Of a stretch of DNA of 64,000 nt, positions 18,241 through 27,117 are shown one piece after another. The stretch's first letter is position 1; each line of letters opens with the position of its first letter. A program made the translations under genes and the position numbers. The notes beneath the pieces are model-generated. The model had not been told where the DNA came from. It ran no database searches and saw nothing but the letters and a program-made list of their open reading frames with translations. The stretch is from Bradyrhizobium sp. JYMT SZCCT0428 (lineage in GTDB: Bacteria > Pseudomonadota > Alphaproteobacteria > Rhizobiales > Xanthobacteraceae): NCBI RefSeq assembly GCF_018131075.1, contig NZ_JAFCLS010000010.1, positions 1 through 64,000 of the forward strand, written 5' to 3'.

Positions 18241-18254
18241 AACCAACTGCAGCG

Positions 18255-19184
18255 CTACGCCACTTCGTTAAAACACCAGGCCAGAATGCCCTTTTGCGCA
18301 TGCAGGCGGTTTTCGGCTTCGTCGAACACCACCGATTGCGGGCCGTCGATCACCTCGTCCGTGACCTCCTCACCGCGATGGGCGGGCAGGCAGTGCATGA
18401 ACAGCGCGTCGGGCTTGGCCAGCGACATCAGCTGGGCATTGACCTGGTAGGGCTTGAGCACGTTGTGGCGATGCTCGCCGTCCTTGTCGCCCATCGACAC
18501 CCAGGTGTCGGTCACGACGCAGTCGGCACCGGCGACGGCGGCTTCCGGGTCGTTGCCGAGCACGATCGGCGCCTGCGTCGCCTTGATCCAGTCCTTCATC
18601 GCCTTGTTCGGCGCGAGCTGCGGCGGGGTCGCCACGTTCAGTTGGAACTTCAAACGCTCCGCCGCGTGCGCCCATGACGCCAAGACGTTGTTGTCATCGC
18701 CGGTCCAGGCCACGGTGCGGCCCTCGATCGAGCCGCGATGCTCCTCGAACGTCATCAGGTCAGCCATCACCTGGCAGGGATGCGAGCGCCGGGTGAGCCC
18801 GTTGATGACGGGCACGGTGGCGTTGGCGGCGAGCTCCAGCAGCGCATCGTGGTTGAGGATGCGGATCATGATCGCATCGACGTAACGCGACAGCACGCGC
18901 GCCGTATCCGCGATGGTCTCGCCGCGGCCGAGCTGCATTTCCGCGCCGGTCAGCATGATGGCCTCGCCGCCGAGCTGGCGCATGCCGACGTCGAACGAGA
19001 CCCGGGTGCGGGTCGACGGCCGTTCGAAGATCATCGCCAGCGTCTTGCCCTCGAGCGGCTTTCTGGGCGTCTCATGCGCCTTCAGCTTCGCCTTCATGGC
19101 GACGCTCAGGTCCAGCATGTTGCGCAGTTCCTTCGGCGGCAGCTCGCTGATATCGAGGAAGTGACGTAGGGACTTGCTCATCAC
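18255..19184 (-). CDS. argF: Ornithine carbamoyltransferase
   Basis: This 309-residue enzyme has the carbamoyl-phosphate loop STRTR (in [15 protein letters not shown]), the HPCQ motif in [15 protein letters not shown] and the catalytic cysteine in [12 protein letters not shown]. It converts ornithine and carbamoyl phosphate to citrulline in arginine biosynthesis. The start codon overlaps the argD stop by 4 bp on the minus strand, so argD and argF are translationally coupled. Confidence 0.96.
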   Translation of the reverse strand: MMSKSLRHFLDISELPPKELRNMLDLSVAMKAKLKAHETPRKPLEGKTLAMIFERPSTRTRVSFDVGMRQLGGEAIMLTGAEMQLGRGETIADTARVLSRYVDAIMIRILNHDALLELAANATVPVINGLTRRSHPCQVMADLMTFEEHRGSIEGRTVAWTGDDNNVLASWAHAAERLKFQLNVATPPQLAPNKAMKDWIKATQAPIVLGNDPEAAVAGADCVVTDTWVSMGDKDGEHRHNVLKPYQVNAQLMSLAKPDALFMHCLPAHRGEEVTDEVIDGPQSVVFDEAENRLHAQKGILAWCFNEVA

Positions 19185-20395
19185 CCCGCCGCCTTCTTCT
19201 TGTCGCCTGACAGCGCGATGCAGGCGCGTTCGAGGCTTTGGACGGACTGCTCGACCTCGGATTCGGAAACGATCAGCGGCGCGAGGAAGCGGACGACATT
19301 GTCGCCGGCGCCGACCGTCAGCAGCTTCTGGTCGCGCAGCGCGGCGACGAGATCGCCCGAGGGCACCACCGCCTTGACGCCGATCAGCAGCCCTTCGCCG
19401 CGCACTTCCGCGAGCACGGCAGGATAGCGATCGACCACGGAAGCGAGCTTCTGTTTCAGCAGCAGCGAGACTTTCTGCACGTGGTCGAAGAAGCCCGGTT
19501 TGAGCATCACGTCGAGCACCGCGTTGGCGGAGGCGATCGCCAGCGGGTTGCCGCCGAAGGTCGAGCCGTGCGAGCCCGGCGTCATGCCGGACGCCGCCTC
19601 TGCCGTGGCAAGGCAGGCGCCGATCGGAAAGCCGCCGCCGAGCGCTTTTGCCAGCGACATGATGTCGGGGGTGACGCCGAGGCGCTTATAGGCAAACAGA
19701 TCGCCGGTGCGGCCCATGCCCGTCTGCACCTCGTCGAAAATCAGCAGCAGGCCCTTGTCATCGCACAATTGTCGGAGCGCCTTGTAGAACGCATGCGGCG
19801 CGCTGCGGACACCGCCCTCGCCCTGCACCGGCTCGATCAGGATGGCGGCGGTCTGCGGCCCGATCGCCTTCTTGACCGCTTCGAGATCGCCATGCGCGAC
19901 CTGGTCGAAGCCATCAAGCGGCGGACCGAAACCTTCCAGATATTTGGCCGAGCCGGTCGCCGCCAGCGTGCCCAGCGTGCGGCCGTGGAACGCGCCCTCG
20001 AAGGTGACGATGCGATAGCGATCGGGATGGCCCTTGGCGGCGTGATAGCGGCGCGCGACCTTGATCGCGCATTCCATCGCTTCGGCGCCGGAATTACAGA
20101 AGAACACCAGATCGGCAAAGCTCTGCTCGCACAGCCTTGCTGCAAGCTTGTCGCCGTCCGGGCTCCTGAACAGGTTCGACATGTGCCAGAGCTTGGTGGC
20201 CTGCTCCTGCAAGGCGGCGACCAGATGCGGATGGCAATGGCCGAGCGCATTCACCGCCACGCCCGAGGTGAAGTCGAGATAGCGCTCGCCCGACGTCGAG
20301 ATCAGCCACGCGCCTTCGCCGCGTTCGAAACCGAGATCGACTCTCGCGAAAACGGGAAGCAGATGCGACGGGGCGCTGTTGGTCATGGCCATCAC
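19181..20395 (-). CDS. argD: Acetylornithine aminotransferase
   Basis: This class-III PLP aminotransferase of 404 residues has [13 protein letters not shown] (phosphate-binding region), [12 protein letters not shown] and the Schiff-base lysine in [13 protein letters not shown]. It transaminates N-acetylglutamate semialdehyde for arginine synthesis and possibly succinyl-diaminopimelate. The first codons MMAMTNSAP offer three ATGs; the third (20386) fits homologues best. The leader upstream holds a sigma70-like promoter and a terminator-like hairpin described separately. argF follows with a 4 bp overlap. Confidence 0.95.
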   Translation of the reverse strand: MMAMTNSAPSHLLPVFARVDLGFERGEGAWLISTSGERYLDFTSGVAVNALGHCHPHLVAALQEQATKLWHMSNLFRSPDGDKLAARLCEQSFADLVFFCNSGAEAMECAIKVARRYHAAKGHPDRYRIVTFEGAFHGRTLGTLAATGSAKYLEGFGPPLDGFDQVAHGDLEAVKKAIGPQTAAILIEPVQGEGGVRSAPHAFYKALRQLCDDKGLLLIFDEVQTGMGRTGDLFAYKRLGVTPDIMSLAKALGGGFPIGACLATAEAASGMTPGSHGSTFGGNPLAIASANAVLDVMLKPGFFDHVQKVSLLLKQKLASVVDRYPAVLAEVRGEGLLIGVKAVVPSGDLVAALRDQKLLTVGAGDNVVRFLAPLIVSESEVEQSVQSLERACIALSGDKKKAAG

Positions 20396-20405
20396 TGACG
20401 GTTAG

Positions 20406-20453
20406 AGACCGGCCACATAGCGTGCATTGGCGCGAACGCGGCACAGCCGGTCT
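20406..20453 (-). other. Second stem in the argD leader
   Basis: AGACCGGC (20406-20413) and GCCGGTCT (20446-20453) are perfect inverted repeats only about 11 bases before the argD start. Pairing could influence access to the ribosome-binding site. No upstream arginine-rich reading frame was found. Confidence 0.4.
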
Positions 20454-20457
20454 TGCG

Positions 20458-20492
20458 AAAACAAAACGTGCCGCCTTTTCGGGGCGGCACGT
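20458..20492 (-). terminator. Terminator-like hairpin in the argD leader
   Basis: ACGTGCCGCC (20466-20475) and GGCGGCACGT (20483-20492) form a perfect 10 bp stem with a 7-base loop. On the minus strand it is followed by TTTTGTTTT. This is a classic intrinsic-terminator shape, but it lies downstream of the best promoter and about 70 bp before argD. Confidence 0.65.
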
Positions 20493-20499
20493 GACAGGC

Positions 20500-20527
20500 A
20501 TTCTATGCTGGCTTTGGACCGTGTCAA
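20500..20527 (-). promoter_or_regulatory. Sigma70-like promoter for argD
   Basis: On the minus strand TTGACA (20527-20522) and TAGAAT (20505-20500) are separated by 16 bases, close to the ideal housekeeping promoter. Transcription would start near 20493, right at the first base of the hairpin. Confidence 0.6.
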
Positions 20528-20643
20528 CACGCCTAAAACCGGCTTCCCTGCAGTGCAGGATAAAGCAATCCGTAGCATTCCGGTGCCGTGGAAAACTCTA
20601 ATTGCAATGCATAAATACCGGAACATGTGGACGCACGGACGCG

Positions 20644-20789
20644 GACTCTTGCGCCAGAGTCCCGCCATATTGTAGCGTCTGGGCTGTCGGGTACGACATC
20701 TCGTGCGGAAGTACTGACCCCTAGAGTCCATTTTGTAAGGCGTAAACGTTCGGGCGGCTTTTATGCGCCCGGCGAAGGCTAAGGGATTC
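20644..20789 (+). promoter_or_regulatory. Cluster of four GANTC (CcrM) sites upstream of gcrA
   Basis: GACTC (20644), GAGTC (20657), GAGTC (20724) and GATTC (20785) lie within 146 bp before gcrA. GANTC is methylated by CcrM, and GcrA acts at methylated GANTC sites in alphaproteobacteria. The rest of the 473 bp argD-gcrA interval holds the argD leader elements above. No further gene was seen there. Confidence 0.55.
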
Positions 20790-20868
20790 TGCCCGCTGGG
20801 ATTTTTGAGAATTGGCATCGCCAGCGCTGCCCCCGGTTTGGCCGGCTCTGTGCGAAGGGAAGAATGCG

Positions 20869-21378
20869 ATGACGGTATTGACCTGGTCCGACGAGCGCGT
20901 CGAGCAGCTTAAAAAGCTCTGGGAGGGCGGACTTTCCGCCAGCCAGATCGCCGCGGAACTCGGAAATGTGACGCGAAATGCAGTGATCGGCAAAGTGCAC
21001 CGGCTGGGTCTTTCCGGCCGTGCCAAGAGCCCCTCCTCGGCCGCGCCGCGTCAGCGCAAGGCGCGCCCCGCCCCGCAGATGATGCGGGTGTCGCGCCCGG
21101 TGTCGCGCGGCAACACCGCGCTGGCCCACGCCTTCGAGGTGGAGATGGAGCCGGATCCGGTCGCCTACGACAATGTGGTGCCGATGAGCCAGCGGCTGAC
21201 GCTGCTCGAATTGAACGAGGCCACCTGCCACTGGCCGATCGGCGATCCCTCGAGCTCGGAGTTCTTTTTCTGCGGCGGCAAGGCGCTCACCAGCCTGCCC
21301 TATTGCGCGCATCACTCGCGCATCGCCTATCAGCCGGCCTCCGATCGCCGCCGCCCGGCGCCGAAGCCGACCAGGTAA
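20869..21378 (+). CDS. gcrA: Cell-cycle regulator GcrA
   Basis: This 169-residue protein has the GcrA N-terminal helix-turn-helix: WSDERVEQLKKLWEGGLSAS and AAELGNVTRNAVIGKVHRL. A basic linker follows, then the C-terminal sigma70-interacting domain with TCHWPIGDP, FFFCGGKAL and YCAHHSRIAY. GcrA binds sigma70 and activates promoters that carry CcrM-methylated GANTC. The ATG at 20869 was chosen over an upstream in-frame ATG at 20812 because all homologues begin MxxxTWxxERVE. The protein is likely under cell-cycle control through its own upstream GANTC sites. Confidence 0.95.
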   Translation: MTVLTWSDERVEQLKKLWEGGLSASQIAAELGNVTRNAVIGKVHRLGLSGRAKSPSSAAPRQRKARPAPQMMRVSRPVSRGNTALAHAFEVEMEPDPVAYDNVVPMSQRLTLLELNEATCHWPIGDPSSSEFFFCGGKALTSLPYCAHHSRIAYQPASDRRRPAPKPTR

Positions 21379-21412
21379 GGGCTGCGCGGAAGCTACGCGG
21401 AAAATATCCGCT

Positions 21413-21533
21413 GTCGTCCCTGCGAACGCAGGGACCCATAACCACAGGCGTTCGTGGTTATGCTTGGTTGGAGCTCCAGCTCATTTCAAAAAATGAGATC
21501 GGTGGTTATGGGTCCGGCCTTCGCCGGGACGAC
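21413..21533. repeat. GTCGTCCC palindrome with unlike arms
   Basis: The left arm GTCGTCCCTGCGAACGCAGG belongs to one subtype and the right arm CCGGCCTTCGCCGGGACGAC to another. The ATAACCAC/GTGGTTAT inner pair still matches. The arms therefore look recombined between family members. It lies between the convergent gcrA and phoB. Confidence 0.75.
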
Positions 21534-21546
21534 GATGGAGTATTGG

Positions 21547-22248
21547 CTACTCCACCTTCGCAAACCGATCATCCAGCGCGTAGCCGGCGCCGCGCACGGT
21601 GCGGATCGGATCCTGCTCGCGGCCGGGATTGAGCAATTTGCGCAGGCGGCCGATATGGACGTCGACGGTACGCTCGTCGATATAGATGTCGCGGCCCCAG
21701 ACGCTGTCGAGCAGTTGCTCGCGGCTGAACACGCGGCCGGGATGTTCCAGGAAAAACTCCAGCAGGCGATATTCGGTCGGCCCGAGATCGATCGGACGGC
21801 CCGAGCGCGCGACGCGGCGCTTTTCGCGATCGAGTTCGATATCGCCATAGGTCAGCACGGTGGCCAGCCGCTCCGGGCTCGCCCGCCGCAACAGGCCCTT
21901 CACCCGCGCCAGCAGCTCCGGCACCGAAAAGGGTTTGACGATGTAGTCGTCGGCGCCGGTCGCCAGCCCCCGCACCCGTTCGCTTTCCTCGCCGCGCGCG
22001 GTCAGCATGATGATCGGCAGCGCCTTGGTCTCCGGCCGCGCCCTTAAGCGCCGGCACAGCTCGATGCCGGACAGGCCCGGCAGCATCCAGTCCAGCACGA
22101 TCAGGTCGGGCACCCGCTCCTTCAGCCTTGTGTCGGCGTCGTCACCGCGGGCGACGGTTTCGACCTCATAGCCTTCGGCATCGAGGTTGTAGCGCAGGAG
22201 CGTGGTGAGCGCTTCCTCGTCTTCAACCACCAGAATGCGTGCGTTCAT
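21547..22248 (-). CDS. phoB: Phosphate regulon response regulator PhoB
   Basis: This 233-residue OmpR-class regulator has phospho-acceptor Asp53 in LIVLDWMLPG, Lys in YIVKPFS, and a C-terminal winged helix with RTVDVHIGRLRKLL and VRGAGYAL. It is last in the phoR-pstSCAB-phoU-phoB row and would activate the Pho box found upstream of pstS. A gap of 63 bp separates it from phoU. Confidence 0.95.
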   Translation of the reverse strand: MNARILVVEDEEALTTLLRYNLDAEGYEVETVARGDDADTRLKERVPDLIVLDWMLPGLSGIELCRRLRARPETKALPIIMLTARGEESERVRGLATGADDYIVKPFSVPELLARVKGLLRRASPERLATVLTYGDIELDREKRRVARSGRPIDLGPTEYRLLEFFLEHPGRVFSREQLLDSVWGRDIYIDERTVDVHIGRLRKLLNPGREQDPIRTVRGAGYALDDRFAKVE

Positions 22249-22311
22249 CTATGTCAGCCTCTTGATATCCGATATTTTTGACGCGGTTTGTTACGCGAAC
22301 GTCTTCCGCTT

Positions 22312-23028
22312 CTAATTTCCCGGCACCGTGGTGGCGAAATTGGTCATGTCGCCCTTCGGGCGCTTGTCGAGGATCTGCTGGCCTTCGATCATGTAGAACA
22401 CGGTCTCGGCGATGTTGGTGGCATGGTCGCCGATCCGTTCGATGTTCTTGGCGCAGAACATCAGATGGATACAGAACGAGATGTTGCGCGGATCTTCCAT
22501 CATGTAGGTCAGGAGTTCGCGGAACAGCGAGGTGCAGATGGCGTCGACTTCCTCGTCGCCCTTCCAGACCGCCATCGCCGCCGGCAGGTCGTGCGACGCG
22601 TAGGCGTCGAGCACGGACTTGACCTGCGACTGCACCAGGTCGGTCATGTGTTCGAGACCGCGGATCAGTTTCAGCGGCTGGAAATCGTTCTCCAGCGCCG
22701 CGACGCGCTTGCCCATGTTCTTGGCGAGGTCGCCGATCCGTTCCAGATCGGTGGCCACCCGCATGGCGCCGACGATCTCGCGCAGGTCGATGGCCATCGG
22801 CTGGCGGCGGGCAATCGTCAGCACCGCGCGTTCCTCGATCAGGTGCTGCAGGCGGTCGATCTCGGCGTCGGAGGCGACGACGCGTTTTCCCAGCGCAACG
22901 TCGCGCCGGATCAAGGCATCGACGGATTCGGTGATCATGCGTTCGGCAAGGCCGCCCATTTCGGCGACCAGGCGGGTCAATTCCTGAAGATCGCTGTCGA
23001 ACGCCTTCGCGGTATGCTCTGAAGCCAT
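22312..23028 (-). CDS. phoU: Phosphate transport regulator PhoU
   Basis: The 238-residue protein is made of two PhoU three-helix bundles with the metal-binding E/D motifs (SDAEIDRLQHLIEERA in the first half, ERIGDHATNIAE near the end). It couples PstSCAB transport state to PhoR and prevents excess phosphate uptake. Gene order and spacing (23 bp after pstB) place it in the pst operon. Confidence 0.95.
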   Translation of the reverse strand: MASEHTAKAFDSDLQELTRLVAEMGGLAERMITESVDALIRRDVALGKRVVASDAEIDRLQHLIEERAVLTIARRQPMAIDLREIVGAMRVATDLERIGDLAKNMGKRVAALENDFQPLKLIRGLEHMTDLVQSQVKSVLDAYASHDLPAAMAVWKGDEEVDAICTSLFRELLTYMMEDPRNISFCIHLMFCAKNIERIGDHATNIAETVFYMIEGQQILDKRPKGDMTNFATTVPGN

Positions 23029-23051
23029 TGTCTTCTCCTCGCGATGTGCGC

Positions 23052-23873
23052 TTAGCCGAACCGGCCGGTAATGTAATCCTGGGTGCGTCGATCGCTCGGC
23101 GAGGTGAAAATCTTGTTGGTGTCGTCGAATTCGACCAGTTCACCGAGATACATGAAGGCGGTCTTGTCCGAGACGCGCGCCGCCTGCTGCATGTTATGGG
23201 TCACGATGGCGATGGTGTAGTCCTCCGCCAATTCTGTGATCAATTCCTCGACCTTGGCGGTCGAAATCGGGTCCAGCGCCGAGCAGGGCTCGTCGAACAG
23301 GATCACTTCAGGGCGCACCGCCACCGTGCGCGCGATGCAGAGCCGCTGCTGCTGGCCGCCGGACAGGCTGAGGCCCGAGGCATTCAGCTTGTCCTTGACC
23401 TCGTTCCACAGCGCGCCGCCACGCAACGCCTTTTCGACGCGGCCGTCCATCTCGGATTTCGAGATCTTCTCATAGAGGCGGATGCCGAAGGCGATGTTTT
23501 CGTAGATCGTCATCGGAAATGGCGTCGGCTTCTGGAACACCATGCCGACCCGGGCGCGCAGCAGGTTGAGATCGAGCTTGGGGTCGAGGATGTTGGTCTG
23601 GTCAAGCATCAATTGCCCGGTCGCCTTCTGGCCCGGATAGAGGTCGTACATCCGGTTGAAGATCCGCAGCAGCGTGGACTTGCCGCAGCCGGACGGTCCG
23701 ATGAAGGCGGTGACGCGGTGGGTGCCGAGCGTGAGGTTGATATTCTTCAGCGCGTGGTGCTCGCCATAGTAGAAGTTCAGGCCGCGCGCGGTCACTTTCG
23801 GCGGCGCGTCGGGCAAGGCGACCTGCGGAACAGGTCCGTTCGCAGCACTCACGGATACGGAGAGATCGTTCAT
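23052..23873 (-). CDS. pstB: Phosphate ABC transporter ATP-binding protein
   Basis: This 273-residue ATPase has Walker [10 protein letters not shown], signature LSGGQQQR, Walker [14 protein letters not shown] and the switch histidine in [10 protein letters not shown]. An N-terminal extension of about 25 residues precedes the domain. It energises PstCA. The start overlaps the pstA stop by 4 bp. Confidence 0.96.
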   Translation of the reverse strand: MNDLSVSVSAANGPVPQVALPDAPPKVTARGLNFYYGEHHALKNINLTLGTHRVTAFIGPSGCGKSTLLRIFNRMYDLYPGQKATGQLMLDQTNILDPKLDLNLLRARVGMVFQKPTPFPMTIYENIAFGIRLYEKISKSEMDGRVEKALRGGALWNEVKDKLNASGLSLSGGQQQRLCIARTVAVRPEVILFDEPCSALDPISTAKVEELITELAEDYTIAIVTHNMQQAARVSDKTAFMYLGELVEFDDTNKIFTSPSDRRTQDYITGRFG

Positions 23874-24715
23874 TTTGCTGTCCTCTCGGCGCCGAGGATG
23901 CGCGCGCCAATATTCAGGGCGAGTACGGTCAGGGTGATGAGCAGCGCCCCGCTCCAGGCGAGTTGCTTCCAGTATTCGTAGGGGCTCTGCACGAAGTTGT
24001 TGATGGTGACCGGCAGGTTCGCCATCGTCTTGGTGAGGTCGAGGCTGAAGAACTGGTTCGACAGCGCGGTGAACAGCAGCGGCGCGGTTTCGCCGGCGAC
24101 GCGGGCGGTGGCGAGCAGCACGCCGGTGATGAGGCCGCTTCGCGCGGCGCGATAGGCGATGCGCTTGATCACCAGCGAGCGCGGCAGGCCGAGTGCGGAC
24201 GCCGCTTCGCGCAGCGGATTGGGCACCAGGCCGAGCATATCCTCGGTGGTGCGGACCACCACGGGGATCACGATCACGGCCAGCGCCAGACAGCCGGCAA
24301 AGGCCGAGAAGCCGCCCATCGGCACCACGATGGCGCCGTAGACGAACAGGCCGATGATGATCGAGGGCGCGCTGAGCAGGATGTCGTTGATGAAGCGGAT
24401 CACCGAGGTGAGCCGGTCATGCTTGCCGTATTCGGCCAGATACGTTCCGGCCAGCATGCCGAGCGGCGCGCCGATGCCGACCCCGATCACCGTCATGATG
24501 ATCGAGCCGATGATGGCGTTGCGCAGGCCGCCATCGGTCGAGCCGGGCGGCGGCGTGTCCTGGGTGAAGACGGCAAGGTTGAGGCCGGCCAGGCCGTTAT
24601 AGAACAGCGTGAACAGGATCAGCGCGAGCCAGGTGACGCCGAACAAAGCGGCGCCGACGCAGAGGCCGCGGATGATGATGTCGTTGCGGCGGCGGGAGGC
24701 GTAAATCGGGTTCAT
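23870..24715 (-). CDS. pstA: Phosphate ABC transporter permease PstA
   Basis: This 281-residue permease has six predicted membrane segments and the coupling-helix region [17 protein letters not shown] (EAA motif). It pairs with PstC to form the channel. Only 3 bp separate it from pstC. The assigned start [12 protein letters not shown] fits the short cytoplasmic N-terminus of the family. Confidence 0.95.
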   Translation of the reverse strand: MNPIYASRRRNDIIIRGLCVGAALFGVTWLALILFTLFYNGLAGLNLAVFTQDTPPPGSTDGGLRNAIIGSIIMTVIGVGIGAPLGMLAGTYLAEYGKHDRLTSVIRFINDILLSAPSIIIGLFVYGAIVVPMGGFSAFAGCLALAVIVIPVVVRTTEDMLGLVPNPLREAASALGLPRSLVIKRIAYRAARSGLITGVLLATARVAGETAPLLFTALSNQFFSLDLTKTMANLPVTINNFVQSPYEYWKQLAWSGALLITLTVLALNIGARILGAERTAK

Positions 24716-24718
24716 GGC

Positions 24719-25708
24719 TCAGTTCCCCGCCTTCTTTTCCAGCCGCATCAGCATCAGCCGGGCGGCCGACAGCACGAAGAACGTCAGCACGAACAGGAGC
24801 AGGCCGAGCAGGATCAGGCCGGACTGGTGCAGGCCGTCGCTCTCGGCGAATTCGGAGGCGATCGCCGCCGAGATCGTGGTGCCCGGCGCGAAGATCGAGG
24901 ACGAGATCTTGAACGAATTGCCGATGATGAAGGTGACCGCCATGGTTTCGCCGAGCGCGCGTCCGAGCGCCAGCATCACGCCGCCGATCACGCCGACCCT
25001 TGTGTAGGGGATCACGACGTTGCGGACGACTTCCCAGGTGGTGCAGCCGACGCCGTAGGCGGCCTCCTTCAGCACCGGCGGCACCGTCTTGAAGACGTCG
25101 ACCGAGATCGAGGTGATGAAGGGCAGCACCATGATCGCCAGGATCAACGCGGCGTTGAACAGGCTGAGATAGGACGGGGGACCTGCGAAGATGGTGCCGA
25201 GAACCGGCACGCCGTCGAAGATGCTGATCATGAACGGCTGGAACGAGTTGGCCAAGAACGGCCCCAGCACGAAGAAGCCCCACATGCCGTAGATGATCGA
25301 GGGAATGCCGGCGAGCAGTTCGACCGCGAGCCCGATCGGACGGCGCAGCCAGATCGGACAAATCTCGGTCAGGAAAATCGCGATGCCGATACCGACCGGA
25401 ATGGCGATCATCATCGCGATCACGGAGGTGATCAGCGTGCCGTAGATCGGCCCGAGCGCGCCCAGCACCGGAGGATCGGCCGACGGCGCCCAGCGCGAGG
25501 TGAACAGGAACGAGAAGCCGTATTCCCTGATCGCAGGCCAGGCGCCGACGATCAGCGACAAGATGATGCCGCCGAGAATGAGCAGCACCGAGATCGCGCA
25601 GGCCCGCGTGAGCCAATAGAAGGTAACGTCACCAAGCTTGAAGGCGCTGAGGGCCCTGGCGCGATCGTAAGGTCCTGCAGCTTCCATCACGTCGCTCTGA
25701 ACGGCCAT
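24719..25708 (-). CDS. pstC: Phosphate ABC transporter permease PstC
   Basis: This 329-residue six-segment permease has the EAA region KEAAYGVGCTTWEVVRNVV and family motif AGIPSIIYGMWGFFVLGPFL. The start MAVQSDVMEAAGPYDRA at 25708 was preferred over an ATG 27 codons earlier, because that extension is proline/glycine rich and lacks family likeness. The ribosome-binding site is weak for either. About 255 bp separate it from pstS and contain a strong hairpin that may set the ratio of binding protein to permease. Confidence 0.92.
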   Translation of the reverse strand: MAVQSDVMEAAGPYDRARALSAFKLGDVTFYWLTRACAISVLLILGGIILSLIVGAWPAIREYGFSFLFTSRWAPSADPPVLGALGPIYGTLITSVIAMMIAIPVGIGIAIFLTEICPIWLRRPIGLAVELLAGIPSIIYGMWGFFVLGPFLANSFQPFMISIFDGVPVLGTIFAGPPSYLSLFNAALILAIMVLPFITSISVDVFKTVPPVLKEAAYGVGCTTWEVVRNVVIPYTRVGVIGGVMLALGRALGETMAVTFIIGNSFKISSSIFAPGTTISAAIASEFAESDGLHQSGLILLGLLLFVLTFFVLSAARLMLMRLEKKAGN

Positions 25709-25874
25709 GTCTGCCACGCCAATCCCCTGTACTGTATAGCCCAACTGCCCCGGACCCGGCGCCGGTTTTGCACCGGACTCTTGAACCAAGACCCCTGTCG
25801 ACCAAGACCCTGTCGATCAAGTCACTCGGCAAACCAGACCCGCCCGTATTCGCCCTCCTGCCCGGAGGGAAAGA

Positions 25875-25900
25875 CCCAACCCGGAAAGACCCGGGTTGGG
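25875..25900 (-). other. Hairpin between pstS and pstC
   Basis: CCCAACCCGG (25875-25884) and CCGGGTTGGG (25891-25900) form a perfect 10 bp stem with a 6-base loop. No run of U follows on the minus strand. Such intercistronic hairpins after binding-protein genes commonly stabilise the upstream message, as with malE. Upstream of it, ACCAAGACCCTGTCGA is partly repeated in tandem. Confidence 0.55.
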
Positions 25901-25963
25901 CAGAGTGGGAGCACGCTCCCATTGTCGCCGGGCCGGAACGCGGTCCGGCTCTTGTTCTCAAGT

Positions 25964-26974
25964 TCAGCTCTTGATCTCGGCGGTCCAGGTCTTTTCGATC
26001 AGCTTGACCACGGAGTCCGGCATCGGGATGTAGTCGAGGTCTTCAGCCATCTTGCCGCCCTTCTCGAACGACCATTTGAAGAACTTGATGGCTTCCTGGG
26101 ACGCGGCCTTATCGGTCGCCGACTTGTGCATCAGGATGAAGGTCGCGGCGGTGATCGGCCACGAGGTTTCGCCGGGCTGGTCGGTCAGGATCACGTAGTA
26201 GCCGGGCGCCTTCTCCCAGTCGGCGTTGGCCGCGGCAGCCTGGAACGAGGCCACCGTCGGCTGCACGGTCTTGCCTGCCTTGTTGACCATCGCGGCATAG
26301 GTCAGCTTGTTCTGCTTGGCGTAGGCGTATTCGACGTAGCCGATCGCGTTCTTGGTCTGGCCGATGTTGCCGGCAACGCCTTCATTGCCCTTGGCGCCAA
26401 CGCCCGTCGGCCATTCGACCGCGGTGCCGAGACCGACCTTGGCCTTCCACTCGGCGTTCGACTTCGACAGATAGTCGGTGAAGTTGAAGGTGGTGCCCGA
26501 ACCGTCGGAGCGGCGGACCACGGTGATGGCGTCGGTCGGCAGCTTCAGCTTCGGATTGAGGTTGGCGATCGCAGGATCGTCCCACTTCTTGATCTTGCCG
26601 AGATAGATGTCGCCGAGCACTTCGCCCGAGAGCACGAGTTCGCCCGACTTGATGCCTTCGAGGTTCACGACGGGGACGATCGCGCCCATCACCATCGGCC
26701 ACTGCACGAGGCCATCCTTTTCGAGGGCCTCAGCCTTCAGCGGCGCGTCGGTGGCGCCGAAGGTCACGGTCTTGGCCAGGATCTGCTTGATGCCGGCGCC
26801 GGAGCCGATCGACTGGTAGTTCAGACCGTTGCCGGTCTCCTTTTTGTAGGCATCGGCCCACTTGGAATAGACCGGGAACGGGAAGGTGGCGCCCGCGCCA
26901 GTGATATCGGCGGCGAATGCCGAGGTCGAGGCGGCGACGAGGCCTGCCGCGACGATTGTCTTGATGAAATTCAT
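25964..26974 (-). CDS. pstS: Periplasmic phosphate-binding protein PstS
   Basis: This 336-residue protein has a signal peptide ([21 protein letters not shown], cleaved before [19 protein letters not shown]) and phosphate-loop motifs GSGAGIKQI and [15 protein letters not shown]. It binds inorganic phosphate for PstCAB. The ATG at 26974 was chosen for the signal peptide and a GGAG seven bases upstream; an in-frame reading from 27097 would destroy the signal peptide. A Pho box lies about 100 bp upstream. Confidence 0.96.
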   Translation of the reverse strand: MNFIKTIVAAGLVAASTSAFAADITGAGATFPFPVYSKWADAYKKETGNGLNYQSIGSGAGIKQILAKTVTFGATDAPLKAEALEKDGLVQWPMVMGAIVPVVNLEGIKSGELVLSGEVLGDIYLGKIKKWDDPAIANLNPKLKLPTDAITVVRRSDGSGTTFNFTDYLSKSNAEWKAKVGLGTAVEWPTGVGAKGNEGVAGNIGQTKNAIGYVEYAYAKQNKLTYAAMVNKAGKTVQPTVASFQAAAANADWEKAPGYYVILTDQPGETSWPITAATFILMHKSATDKAASQEAIKFFKWSFEKGGKMAEDLDYIPMPDSVVKLIEKTWTAEIKS

Positions 26975-27073
26975 GGCTGGTCTCCATCTGGTGAGCGAAG
27001 CGCCTGTTAACGCCCGATCGCGCTCACGCCGCATCCGTTTAGGTGCGGTCAATAGAGCTTTTACGAAGGTTCG

Positions 27074-27091
27074 ATGACAGTTGGATGACAG
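27074..27091 (-). promoter_or_regulatory. Pho box
   Basis: On the minus strand CTGTCAT-CCAA-CTGTCAT is two perfect 7-base direct repeats with 4-base spacing, the PhoB consensus. It lies between phoR and pstS, about 100 bp upstream of the pstS start, so PhoB activation would drive pstSCAB-phoU-phoB but not phoR. Confidence 0.88.
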
Positions 27092-27117
27092 CCTCAAGCG
27101 ATTGAAATCGCTGGAGT

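Noticed and set aside
23963..27010. Open frame of over 1000 codons on the plus strand opposite pstA, pstC and pstS
   Set aside because: It is the antisense of three certain genes and its composition (Arg, Asp, His and Gln rich) is that of a GC-rich shadow frame.
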